Shown here in pieces: positions 33,993 through 44,096 of a stretch of DNA of 64,000 nt; positions within the stretch are counted from its first letter, which is position 1; every line of letters starts with the position of its first letter. Made by a program: the position numbers and the translations under genes. The DNA lies in assembly GCA_963556145.1 (NCBI GenBank), contig OY744471.1:4457590-4521589 (forward strand), read 5' to 3'. Under the pieces are notes generated by a model. The model was not told the origin of the DNA and ran no database searches. It saw nothing but the letters and a program-made list of their open reading frames with translations. Origin of the DNA: Hygrocybe punicea. Its lineage: Eukaryota > Basidiomycota > Agaricomycetes > Agaricales > Hygrophoraceae.

Positions 33993-35615
33993 ATGGACAC
34001 CATCTCCCAACCAGGCAGCGAGTCCCCGCCACCCCAACAACATTCTCGTTCCACCATACTCGGTTCATTCCTCCGTGGCCGTCCTCGAGGCATCTCCCAA
34101 TCCCACATCAACGTCCACGTCTCCGACACATCGCCTCCACCAGCCCACCACCATCCACCCTCCCGTAACAGCACCACATCCCGCAGGCGTCTGCGTCTAG
34201 GTGGCGTCGCCCTCGCCCTCACCAGCCAGACGTCTGCCCCTCAATCAACCCCTGGCCCACCACTCTCCACTCTCACAGAGCCTAGCGGTTTCGCTCAGAT
34301 ACTACGCCGCAGGCGATCTGCGGGCACGATGCCTCAACTCATCACAGGAGGAGGCTCTGGATCCGGATCGCGCTGCTAATGGGCCAATACCTACATCCCG
34401 TCCTGCAACTTCAGCCAACTACCCCGCCGCCAACTCATCTGCTGTCCTACACCGCATTCGACTCGTCCCGCAACTCGACTCTCGGCGGTCCCTGCGCTTC
34501 GATGCTATCAGCCGGGAAGTGAGGGAGGGCGATCCGCCATTGCGCATTGGGCGCTTCACCGACCGCACGGGGCTCGGCCTCGCAGCCGTGAACGCCCTCG
34601 GCTCCAACAAGCTCGCATTCAAGAGCAAAGTTGTCTCCCGCGCGCACGCCGAGATCTGGGTCGAAGCCGCAGGTTTCTACATCAAGGACACCAAATCCTC
34701 CTCTGGCACCTTCCTGAACCGCGTCCGTCTGAGTGCCGCCAATACCGAATCCCGCCCGCACCAGATCAAGGATGGTGATATTTTGCAGCTGGGCGTGGAT
34801 TATCAAGGTGGAACTGAGGATATCTACAAATCGGTCAAGATTAGGATCGAGGTGGGCAGGGAGTGGCAGGCGGGCGCTAATGCTTTCAAGAGCGTTTTTT
34901 TGTTGCGTAAAAACAAAATCTGATGATGGGGAAAACAGTACTAATGCCCTCAAGAACCTCAAGACTCTCGCTGCCGTGCCCAGCAAGACAGTCCCAACTG
35001 CCCCAACGGGAAAACGAGCGCCCAAAACCACTATCCCCGATTGCTGCAACAATCTGCCAAGCACTCTTCACCGCACGATGCTCGCACACTTTTCACTACA
35101 AATGCATCCGCCCGCTTCTCGACGCCCAGTACCCCGCCTTCTCCTGCCCCCTCTGCCGCATGTACGCCGATCTCGAAGAGGACGTCGAGATCGATGCAGA
35201 CCTCGCTGCAGCAGATGGCAATGATGACCGCGCACCGGAGGGCGTTCACCCCGTCTTGGCTCGTCCAAGTTCGCCTACAGGTAGTGCAAGTGGTGGTGGT
35301 GGTGTGAATGTTGTCGTTTCCCCTTTGACAGCCACCGCGATCCCCCCACCTTCTCTCCCTCTTCCTCTTTCTACACTCGGCGCTGTACCCCCATCATCAT
35401 TCATACGCGAATCGGAGCGCGATGCAGTGGCAGAGATGGAGGTCGAGGCTGACGGGAGGCGGCCTGGACCTAGAACTGGAACAGATTTGCTTATCGATCT
35501 CGCAGAGTCTGATGTCGCAGACCCGACGTCGGCTGCAGGATCATATGACGACGAGGATATGGTGGATTTCACACAGCAGCAGCTGCCGCAGCAGGCGTTA
35601 TTGCCTGGAACATGA
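33993..35615 (+). pseudogene. dma1: Dma1-type FHA-RING ubiquitin ligase gene, frameshifted with damaged RING
   Basis: Order and sequence match fungal Dma1 (relatives CHFR and RNF8), an E3 ligase that delays mitotic exit and septation. The N-terminal region from ATG 33993 has FLRGRPRGISQSHINVHV and LTEPSGFAQILRRRRSAG. The FHA domain (about 34520-34870) has LRIGRFTDR, KVVSRAHAEIWVEA, TKSSSGTFLNRVRL and the Dma1 signature QLGVDYQGGTEDIYKSVKI. RING residues follow: PDCC, then TICQALFTARCSHTFHYKC and FSCPLCR. The tail is acidic, with EEDVEIDAD. The frame changes near 34360, near 34905 (a 37-base intron could explain this one) and near 35045. At the last, about 17 bases that should encode the second zinc ligand (an ICLFAV-like segment) are missing between PDCC and TICQ. 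As written the RING cannot fold normally. It could be a decayed paralogue or a faulty assembly of the single host gene. Confidence 0.7.
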
Positions 35616-36151
35616 TGCGCCCCCCCTACTTTATCAATGTGCTCAAGACTAAGGTACTCGGGCAACAACTGTGGAATACGTGCGCCCAGCTAACAACCTC
35701 CAACGCTGTTTGGAGGCGAGTAGCATCGGAGTCCGATACGAACCATTCTGATTACACCCCTTGCAAATGCCCCCGATTCCTATGGAAAGCGAAAGAGAGA
35801 GGGGTGACATTACTCTGGCACAACAAAGAGTATAGAGGGAGTGCGATAACAGGGCAGCTGTCAGAAGCGGTTACAGCAACAATTGGTAAGCACAAGGGTG
35901 GTATGAGGACAATGGGAGGACGTCCATAACCAAGTCTTAATCCAATGAGAATCTTCTCACTTTGTTTTTGTTCAGAAATGGATTGATCGAATAAAACGAT
36001 GTGATGTGAGTGGTAGCATCCATGATAGCTGGGGGTATCGGCCATCAGCAAAACCGGGAGATTCTGCCATAACCTTACCCTATTTGTAATCACTAAATCG
36101 GTCTGTGCGCACATGACAAGTGGTTGGGACGCCATCCATTAATTATTATTT
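35616..36151. other. Intergenic region with no supported gene
   Basis: It lies between the Dma1-type gene and the Harbinger terminal repeat. Open frames up to 127 residues on the minus strand and 105 on the plus strand show no motif I recognise. The AT-rich ATTAATTATTATTTA just before 36152 is a plausible Harbinger target. Confidence 0.45.
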
Positions 36152-36152
36152 A

Positions 36153-36232
36153 GGCGCCTTCAAATCATGCGGTGGGACGCGCTGTCAGGGTCTATGTTGA
36201 ACAGCCGGCAAAAGCCCGGCATACCCTCTGAG
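36153..36232 (+). repeat. Harbinger left terminal inverted repeat
   Basis: Eighty bases beginning GGCGCCTTCAAATCATGCGG and ending ATACCCTCTGAG. The reverse complement of 39921-40000 matches with roughly two mismatches (GGGACGCG against GGGATGCG, and AGCCCGGC against AGCCCAGC). Confidence 0.9.
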
Positions 36233-36318
36233 TTTGAATGTAATAGGTTAGAAAACATAGAATACGACTTGTTGTATTCACGTTTTATCACCAACTTGCA
36301 TGGCTTGAGTACGACAAA

Positions 36319-37867
36319 ATGCCTCAACTCCCAAATTCGTGTCCTCCGCGTCCTCCTCGACTTCATGTTACAAAACGGCAAATTATGCTTGATTTGCTTC
36401 AAAAACGTTACATGGAGACCAACCTCGAACTCGTCAAATATTTGTTATCAGATGACGAGGATAGCGATGTTGATAGCCACAATACATCCCAGCCATTCTC
36501 TGCTTCAAGCAGTCCCCTTTCATCATGGCAGAGCAGTTCTCCGATCTCTGATCACATTCGTGATAGCTCACTGGCTCCCGATGAAATCGACCTCATCACA
36601 CTCCTTTATGACAGGTTCAAAGTCTTGCAAGATCAACTTCTTTCTACTCACTACCTTCAGCGCAGCATACCAATACCCCGCAACTCCCAAATGGATCTCC
36701 TCGCGTGGTACAAGGAAAATAGTCCAATTCGTTTCCAGAGGAAGGTCCATGTCCATCCGGATACTTTTGATCACATCCTCTCCCTCATCAAGGATGACCC
36801 CATATTCGTCAGTAAATCTTTCAAAGATCAAATTCCTCTCCCTGTCCAACTCAGCATCTTTCTCAACCGTATTGGTCACTACGGAAACGCGTCGTCTGTT
36901 GATGACATCGCGGAATGGGCAGGAGTTGCACCTGGAACCGTCGTTAATTGCACAAAGCAGTGCATGTTAGCGATCATTAGTCTTCATGACCGAGCCATGT
37001 CCCTGCCGACGGAGAATGAAATACGCTCCTCTAAAGGTTGGAGCAAGAGGAAGGTGATTCCGGAATGGCAGAATGGCTGGTTGGCTGTTGATGGAACAAC
37101 ATTCCCTCTTTTCCAGAAGCCGGGTCTACATGGAGAAGCATGGTTCGACAAGTCTTTGCAGTACTCAATGAACGGTCAATTTATCATTCTGCTTCATAAT
37201 CTTCACATCATCGACTACTCACTTGGGCACACCGGAAGTGCCCATGACTCCTATGCATTCCAGAGCACCCGCATCTCCTCCAATCATCAAACATTCCTCC
37301 CTGAACGTGAATGGATGTGGGCCGACTCAGCATACCCAGTCCGACCTTGGTGTGTCCCACCATTTCGGAAACGGCCCAATACCGAACTTTCTCACGAACA
37401 AAGACGCTTCAATTACCATTTATCAACTGTGCGAGTCTGAGCTGAACATGCGATCGGCCCTCAAGGGCCGATTCCAATCCCTCCGCGAACTTTGTATCCA
37501 GATCGGCTCTCGCAAACTTCACAAGTGGGCAGTTTTATGGGCCCGTTGCTGTGTAGTGCTTCATAATCTTATCATTCAATTTGAGGGCGATGACTCCGAT
37601 ACTACATGGAGGGACCGATGCACATTTTCAACCCTACATGATGGCGGTGACAGCACTGATCTGGGTTACGATTTCTACAACTGTTCGGTTCAGGTCAATG
37701 CTGAGGATAGTGAGGAGGATGGGGACACAATGGCAGATGTCAATGATGATGATGATAGCGCTCCCGCCCCTCTGATTGCTTGGGCAGGGGCAGTATTTCG
37801 TGAAAATTTACTGAACGTACTTCTGCCCAGTTGGCTATATGCACCTCCACCTTCTCAGGCAACGTAA
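36319..37867 (+). pseudogene. Harbinger-type DDE nuclease (DDE_Tnp_4), inactivated
   Basis: From ATG 36319 a 373-codon frame has an acidic N-terminus, a helical region with PIRFQRKVHVHPDTFDHIL, then VAPGTVVNCTKQCMLAI. The catalytic region follows with first Asp in GWLAVDGTTFPLF and second Asp in MWADSAYPV. It stops at TGA 37438-37440 immediately before AEHAIG, which carries the catalytic Glu (family reading R-AEHAIG-LKGRF). Two bases are also missing between GGC and CCTC at about 37461, after which the frame continues with LKGRFQSLRELCIQIGSRKL and an acidic tail to TAA at 37867. So one CGA-to-TGA change and a 2-base deletion remove the last catalytic residue. The enzyme would have bound and excised the element together with its partner protein. 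The rest looks fresh. Confidence 0.8.
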
Positions 37868-38047
37868 ATCTCATTTATGACATGCGTTTTCTTTTTTTAC
37901 CGTCTGTTTTTTTTTTCACTCCTTTTCACGCTACATGTACATACTTCTGTACGATTAACCGTTCCAATAGCGATTTTTTGGCTATAACATGTATATTGAG
38001 ACTGAAAGAGACAAAAAAACATAGTACACGATGCAGACAAAACAAAT

Positions 38048-39814
38048 TTAACCAATCCCACCAGAATGCCTGCTTTCATCCGCTCCATATAAATCACCAC
38101 CCTCAGAAGTTCCTGCAGCTCCGGTAAGATCAAGGCCCTGTTGGTCTGGCGTTAACTGCAGATTTGGAACCAGTGTAGGGAGGGGCGGAGGCAGGGGCGG
38201 AGGCGGGGGCAGAAATCCGACCATTTGGTTTGAAACAGGTGTTTGGCCTTGGTTTTGAGAGTGGAGATGCTCGTACTGGATGTATAACTTCAGGATATTC
38301 TCCTGGGCATCTTGCTGTTCACGAGCCTTGTTTGCCTGGATCTCCATATGCTCTTTCTCCCACTCCATTGCCGAAGTCGAGTAACGTAGTCACAGACTTT
38401 CTGTTCTGTACTTCTCGATTTTGACCTCTGCATCCTTCATGATTCGTTGATGTTCACGCTCCTTCTTCCGATCCATCATGTCCACAGTAGCCATGTAAAT
38501 GTTATCTAGATTTCCACCTGGGATTTGTTGCTCAAGTTCTGAATGAGATCGTCGTCCACCTGCACGAGGAGGGCCATGTGGAGGTGCGGAACCACCATGG
38601 CCTCGTGCAGGTGTGCGTAGCAAAGGACGCTGCGTGGAAACAGCACTGGAGGGGCCAGGTTCAGGAGGAGGTGTGGTGGCAGGTGAACCACTCATTAATG
38701 GTGTGATGGGCGATGGGATTGGGCTCGGATAGGGTGAATAACGAGGGGATGATGATGTAGATGCATGATGAAACTCAAGTTGACGCAGGGTGGAGAAATC
38801 AAATGGACCAGATGTTTCTGGCGAATGGATGAATGGAGTGGGCGGTGTGGGTGGATTAGAAGATGGATTTCTTATGGGCTGAGTCACTGCTGATGCCTGG
38901 AAAGATGACTCAAATAGCGATGATGGCAATGACGGATATGGAGCCTGCAAGGGGTGGGGTGGAATTACCGTCCAGGGGTTATTCGGAGCTGAGACCATAT
39001 GCCCAAAAGGGAGAGTTTCTTCACCAGGCAGCGTGGCTCTGTCAACCTGCTCCTCAACAACCTCGGCATCCTGGCCATCAGTCATCATATCGTCAGGTGG
39101 CGCTATGTGTGCTGCATTGGGAAATAGCAGTGTGTGCGCTTCGACTTGAAGATCTTGACCTGGTTGTGAAGACACAACATGAGGGTTGTAACTTGGAATG
39201 GATCTCCAATAGCCATGCAGATGAGAAAACCATGGAAAATTGTGCTGAACCTTCACTAAGACATCCGTCTTTGAATCAGTCCCATTTTCGGGCCTGCAAT
39301 ATTGAGAACACTCACTTGCAAGATTCTGGTGCTCCGGGTGCACGGTTAACTGCTCCCATGTCAAGCCAGAACCTGTGGAGCTGAGAAGCATACATTTCTT
39401 GCAATATTTCTTCTTGAGACTTTATTGATGGCATCAGCACCAAGGAAAAAGGTGGAAAAAGGTGGAAACAGGTTGCACATACGTAGTAATTCGATCCGCA
39501 ACCGATTTTGCGAACTTGGTGGGGTTTGCTTGGTAGTGCCGCAGATAATCAGGATTTTGGTCATTTCCAAAGATGTGTTGTGCAATCATTGCATGATACA
39601 CGGATTTCTGTGTTTTGCCAACATCCTGATGACGCCCTTTAGCTCTTGCATCTTGAGTCGAATCGGAAAACAGCATGTGTCGCTCCACAGGGTATTCATC
39701 CAGCCAGTCGATGAGCCTTTCAGTCCTGGATGAATCATGCGAATTGGACCAGGAAACCTTGAAGGTCTCGACAGCAGCCCCAGGGGTTTGCTTCTGCTTT
39801 CCTTTCAGAGGCAT
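38048..39814 (-). pseudogene. Harbinger accessory DNA-binding protein (PIF2/Myb-like), one in-frame stop
   Basis: Exon 1 (39814 to about 39484) encodes FKVSWSNSHDSSRTERLIDW, LDEYPVERHMLFSDSTQDAR and KSVYHAMIAQHIFGND, the helix-turn-helix-like N-terminal domain of Agaricomycete Harbinger partner proteins. An intron (GTATGTGC to AATAAAG) leads to LKKKYCKKCMLLSSTGSGLT and WEQLTVHPEHQNLA, and a second intron (GTGAGTGT to GTCTTAG) to a long Pro/Ser-rich region. The C-terminal coiled coil (VDMMDRKKEREHQRIMKDAE) continues past an in-frame TGA at 38390-38392 into MEWEKEHMEIQANKAREQQD and a Pro-rich tail ending at 38048. Only that TGA, where Arg (CGA) fits, interrupts it. The protein would bring the nuclease to the terminal repeats in the nucleus. 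It is convergent with the nuclease gene. Confidence 0.7.
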
Positions 39815-39920
39815 GCGGGGTCGTTTGGTGGATGGAGGTGAACAACGAGGTGAGTTATTGATTGCCCTTGTGCGTTTTCCTACCTTGTTTGCAATATACT
39901 AATCTGTTTCATACTCCGAA

Positions 39921-40000
39921 CTCAGAGGGTATGCTGGGCTTTTGCCGGCTGTTCAACATAGACCCTGACAGCGCATCCCACCGCATGATTTGAAGGCGCC
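39921..40000 (-). repeat. Harbinger right terminal inverted repeat
   Basis: The complement of 36153-36232; reads CTCAGAGGGTATGCTGGGCT at its inner end and finishes TTTGAAGGCGCC. Confidence 0.9.
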
Positions 40001-40001
40001 T

Positions 40002-40559
40002 ATTTGATGTCAAAGAATTATATCGGATTTAGTGTAAATTCAGATATATTGGGTGTATTGATACAGGACTTCAACTCCTTATACAAATCAGAAATCACTG
40101 CTGGTGCATGGCAAGGGATTGAAACACCATATATTGGAGTGCAAAGCAACCAGCTTAATTGTGCTAGATTTACAATACACGGATAAATCTTGAGTGGCTT
40201 TGTAAATCTCACTGCTACCACTTGAACATAGCGTATTGTCATGGTGCTCGTAAAGCTGCCGCACAGGGCAAGACGGGAGGGCCAGATCCCGGGTTTTTCT
40301 GTCCCCTCATTTGAATCGGTTATCACATGTAATGCAACTCATTAACTCATATGATCATTATGGCCAGTACACTTCGCTGAATTATATGAAAAATCATATA
40401 TTATGATAAAGTACATAAGAGATAAAATAGCGAAAAAAAGTATTATACCGGTTTCAGTCAAGACGGCGCAGAATGCTCAGATATAATATTCCTGAGCTTG
40501 TCCTCATGCTCTTTCTATGGTGGATTTACGCAGACGTCAAGGCATGTAGATCATGATGA
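40002..40559. other. No supported gene
   Basis: Flank of the Harbinger insertion. Frames of 60-102 residues occur but have no recognisable content. Confidence 0.45.
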
Positions 40560-41059
40560 CTACGCGCCGCGGCTAAACTCACGTCCTTGGTGGCTTTGTG
40601 TTGTGTAGCCACTTCCACCTGTACCCTCTTCTCGTTGAGCTCCCGCTGCAAGCCTCATGTCCTGAACATTCATTGTCTGCACGCGACGCAATTGGTACGT
40701 TAGGTTGAAACCGCTGAGAACCATGTCTGGACTCGGACGTACCCTTGTCTGCCTTGGTGGACTTGACATTTGCCACAGTGACATCACGCTGGCGCTCTGC
40801 CTTGTTCAGGGCCTTGCTAGCACTGATCTCCTTCTGTTCATCCTTCTGGAGGATGCAGGTGGCCTTATCTGTGGCCTGAGTATGGGTCCAGAGAGGTTAG
40901 GAGAGGTTCAGGCTAAGGGCGTGTCACCTTTTTCATCTTTGCTTCCTCTTTTTTGGTGCTGTGGAGTTCCTTGAGGGCACACTTGATGAACTTTTTGTCC
41001 TGTTTGCTCTCTTTTAAGAGGTCTTTTTCGAGTTTTTTGACGTTGGGGCTGTTCGACAT
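40560..41059 (-). CDS. Small coiled-coil protein of a dispersed basidiomycete family
   Basis: Three exons join cleanly. Exon 1 from ATG 41059 ends at 40928 with SPNVKKLEKDLLKESKQDKK. Exon 2 after GTGACA...CTCAG reads DKATCILQKDEQKEISASKA then LNKAERQRDVTVANVKSTKA. Exon 3 after GTACGTCC...GTGCAG reads MNVQDMRLAAGAQREEG and ends TAG at 40560-40562. The Lys/Glu heptads and the order KKLEKDL, LNKAE, DLEV-like blocks are those of a coiled-coil family repeated many times in Agaricomycete genomes, often as solo copies near transposons. This copy is shorter than others I have seen, so the tail may be truncated. The function is unknown. The splice sites are conventional and no stop interrupts it. Confidence 0.5.
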
Positions 41060-41225
41060 GATTGTGTCGGGTAGGTGCTGATACTGGTGTGGTACTGATG
41101 GGCCATCGCTGGTGCTGGTGCTGTGCTGGTTCAGGCATGGGTGCTGGTTGCTGTTGCTGGCACATCCTGGCACAAGTGCTGGTGCTGGCACCATCGCCAT
41201 CTCCGGTGCGGCGGTGCCTGTGCCC

Positions 41226-41385
41226 ACTGGACTAGTGGATTGTGGCCACTAGTCCAGTGATCACATGACCTTCCCACAGTTCGAGCCAGTAGATAGCCCT
41301 GTTTAGTAGTCAGCAGAGATTCAGTCTTAGCTTTAGCCTCTGAGCCTAGCGATAGCTCAAGGACTCTCTCCATGTCCATCGTGGT
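41226..41385 (+). repeat. 160-bp direct repeat, copy 1
   Basis: Starts with the inverted repeat GGACTAGTGG...CCACTAGTCC and continues TTCGAGCCAGTAGATAGCCC, AGTAGTCAGCAGAGATTCAG and GGACTCTCTCCATGTCCA. It recurs at 43937-44096 in the same orientation with about five differences. The pair flanks 2.5 kb that holds the repeat-family gene at 41644. It could be an LTR or TRIM pair, or a tRNA-derived SINE (a B-box-like GTTCGAGCC lies inside). Neither is proven. Confidence 0.7.
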
Positions 41386-41643
41386 GATGAGAGTGCGATC
41401 CGACCTTTAACACACCTGCTTCTGCTTTCTTGCTGCATCCCAAGTTTCTTATTATTGCCCACTGTTCAGCTCAGCAATTTTGCATCCTTGTCTCAGTTTC
41501 TCCATGTCTCAGTGTCCCATCTCAGCGTCTCAGCGTCCATCCCATGTCCCAGCATCCAGCGTCCAGCGTTCCGGCATTCCAGTGTTTTCGTGTCCCTTCG
41601 TCTTCGTGTTTTCATCTCATTTCTCACAATCGAATAACTCAAC

Positions 41644-43710
41644 ATGCCAGGCCCTAGTAACAGAGCAAAGGCACCCAAACGAACAAAGAAAGCTCCATGC
41701 GCTGAGCCTACCCTCGAAACACCAGCGTCAATCACAACAAATATACAGACGACTACAAAACCAAGATATGCGTAGCCGCCACCAGCCAATTCAATGCAAC
41801 ATTTGACAAAGCGGCCGCCCTCAAAGAATTCTTTGACATAGCATATGCACTCAGACAACTAGCAACAGAAGAACAAGTGTCTATGAGAGCAATAAAAGCC
41901 AGTGAAGACCGGCAAAAGGCTTATGGTGATGGGCGATTGACAGGCTATGAAATGGGCTACAACGATGGTGAGAGTTTTGGTTACCACGATGGCTACACCG
42001 AAGGATATGAAGATGGCCGTTTGGCCGTCTCGGATCAGCCCATCTATGCATCCACCTCAACCCAAACAATGCTGTCTACCCACATATCCGCATCAGTGCA
42101 GACGGACATGACACCAGCAAGGGCATCTACAGCAGCCCAAACAGAACCGCGTACCCGCACATGCGCATCAACACAAACACCAGCGACCAATTCTACTGTA
42201 ACCCAGACAAGACCACGCACCAGCACCCCCGTATCCATGCAAACCATGCCGCAAGACTACACATCAATGGCCATACAAGCATCGCCGGCCCCCACCTACC
42301 CATTACCAACGAAAATGACGCGTCATGCGTCAAAGTCAGCCCAAATGAGCGCACACGCCCTCGCGTTCGCGTCAGTACAAATGGACAAGCCGCAAATGCA
42401 TTCATCAGCACCCAACACACATAAGAACGCTCACACGGCCCCACGCGCATGCAGAAATGCGTCTCAACAAGCCCCAGCAAACCCACCCTCACCAAAAATG
42501 ACCCACGCTACAACAGAATGTGCCACGTCATCAGACCCACCGTGTATCGTAATACCAGCCCACCCACACGCGTCGAGAACCCCGTGCGTCCCATTGCGCC
42601 CCCTGCCACCCAGCATTAACCGCGAGACACGCTGTGCCCCAACACCTGACCAAACGGCCCCACCTCTCGAGGAACCACCATCCCCGCCAAGAAATGTGTC
42701 CGTACGTGTCGCAACACACAATCCCACCATGCCAGCACCAACGCCCAACCAGTCCACACCCACGCAAGCCCAAAGCCACGACGTCGCAGTCCAGATGTCA
42801 CCAATGCAACCTCCATGGCCAAACGATGTTAAAATGCAAGCCGATGTGTACGCGAACGAGAGGAATGGGAGGAAGGAAGACAATGCGAAAAGAGGGGATG
42901 CGAGGATGACGAGCAGAGCAGAGATGGGCGAGAGAACCCCAGATATGAACAACGTTACAGACCGAGATGAGACAGGCCCACAGGAGGCTGTGAACAGCCA
43001 TGTTCGTATACGCAGCCTGACCTCAATGATGACGCCAGCACAACCTATGCGATTCGACTGGGCTGAAGACACTGCAACAATCCTGCTTCACCCCGTTTTC
43101 ACAACCAGATACCCACGCCGCGACCTTTCAGCCCTCTGCTCAAACAACCAACGACCCTTCGCTACCTAGTGTTGCCATGGCTATAGCCGATGTTTTTTGA
43201 AAAATTGCCTTTTTAGGCTAGTAAAATTAGGCAAAATTATGAAAATATTTGAGGAGATGGGTGAAGCCAAAAGCTGGGGGGTCACTTAAGGGTGCTAAGA
43301 ATTTGGTGCCCAATCTTCAGAGTTATTCAACCATAGCTGTTGAGCCTAGCCAGCTACCATCCAACAGCTATCCCTGAAGAACCCTGAGAATTGAGCCCCA
43401 AATCCTTAGCACCCTTAAGTGACCCCCCAGCTTTTGGCTTCGCCCATCTCCTCAAATATTTTCATAATTTTGCCTAATTTTACTAGCCTAAAAAGGCAAT
43501 TTTTCAAAAAACATCGGCTATAGCTGTGGCAACACTAGTCGCTACCCTACAACGCTGAACTCGACGACCGCTATGGCGTACATGACCCCATCCCGACGCC
43601 CGTACCCTGGATTTTACAAGTCAACATTCACCCGAGGTCTGTCAAATACAAGGCCATTCCACGCACTATACCCAACACCCCCGAAACCTACCTACCTCGA
43701 TTGGGATTGT
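41644..43710 (+). pseudogene. Basidiomycete repeat-family gene interrupted by a MITE
   Basis: From ATG 41644 the frame reads MPGPSNRAKAPKRTKKAP. A frameshift near 41710-41745 leads to YTDDYKTKICVAATSQFNAT, AAALKEFFDIAYALRQLATE and a repetitive GYEMGYNDGESFGYHDGYTE / GYEDGRL segment, then a very long Thr/Pro/Gln-rich region (STSTQTMLST, SVQTDMTPAR and similar). The C-terminal block WILQVNIHPRSVKYKAIPRT followed by YLPRLGL lies after 43540. Between them sits a 371-bp MITE (43167-43538) that creates a premature stop just inside it. I recognise the overall plan (MPGP start, ALRQLATEEQ block, Gly/Tyr repeats, HPRSVKYKA end) as a dispersed Agaricomycete family of unknown function. At least two breaks make it a pseudogene. 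Confidence 0.55.
43167..43538. mobile_element. Palindromic MITE with 8-bp TSD (hAT-type)
   Basis: It begins TAGTGTTGCCATGGC and ends GTGGCAACACTAG. The arms are almost perfectly complementary for about 150 bases each (for instance AAATTGCCTTTTTAGG against CCTAAAAAGGCAATTT). TCGCTACC occurs immediately before (43159-43166) and after (43539-43546), an 8-bp target duplication. The terminus is the same as in elements A-C and in the MITE at 45323, so one hAT transposase could have mobilised all of them. It splits the repeat-family gene at 41644-43710. Confidence 0.85.
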
Positions 43711-43936
43711 GACCCGCGACTCTCGGACTTGAGTAGGGCTCTCCAGGCCCTAGGTTGGAAGAGACCAAGGTAGATTCTAATTGTCTTGGATTCATTTGGT
43801 TATCTCTTGTCACTGCTTTTACCCCATCCCCATCTTTGTCCCTTCTCTTCTCTTTTCTTCTTTCCTTTTCTTTTCCTTCTCTCTCTTTTCTCTTTTGCTG
43901 GCAGCAGGGACGCTGCCATTTTGGAGGGAGGTGCAT

Positions 43937-44096
43937 GGACTAGTGGATTGTGGCCACTAGTCCCGTGATCACGTGACCTTCCCACGGTTCGAGCCAGTAG
44001 ATAGCCCTGTTTAGTAGTCAGCAGAGATTCAGTCTTAGCTTTAGCCTCTGAGCCTAACGATAGCTCGAGGACTCTCTCCATGTCCACCATGCTGGC
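43937..44096 (+). repeat. 160-bp direct repeat, copy 2
   Basis: Same sequence as 41226-41385 with about five substitutions, starting GGACTAGTGGATTGTGGCCA and ending CTCCATGTCCACCATG. On the minus strand both copies open the same frame (MERVLELSLGSEAKAKTESL), which may be part of a transposon gene or chance. Confidence 0.7.

Larger units (their letters stand above)
36152..40001. mobile_element. Complete PIF/Harbinger element (3.85 kb)
   Basis: The element is bounded by 80-bp inverted repeats (36153-36232 and 39921-40000) that begin GGCGCCTTCAAATCATGCGG and differ at only about two positions. TATTT precedes it at 36147-36151 and follows it at 40001-40005, probably containing the target duplication, although the exact 3-bp site usual for Harbinger is ambiguous because of an extra A and the palindromic GGCGCC end. 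Inside are two convergent genes, a DDE nuclease (plus) and a DNA-binding accessory protein (minus), the standard two-gene set. The near identity of the repeats means a recent insertion, yet both genes already carry stops. Confidence 0.85.

Noticed and set aside
36152..40001. Captured host gene inside the Harbinger element
   Set aside because: Both internal genes match the standard nuclease and partner protein; no extra cargo is present.
42464..43072. 202-residue minus-strand frame opposite the repeat-family gene
   Set aside because: It is the complement of the Thr/Pro/Gln-rich coding region, whose codon pattern keeps the opposite strand open.
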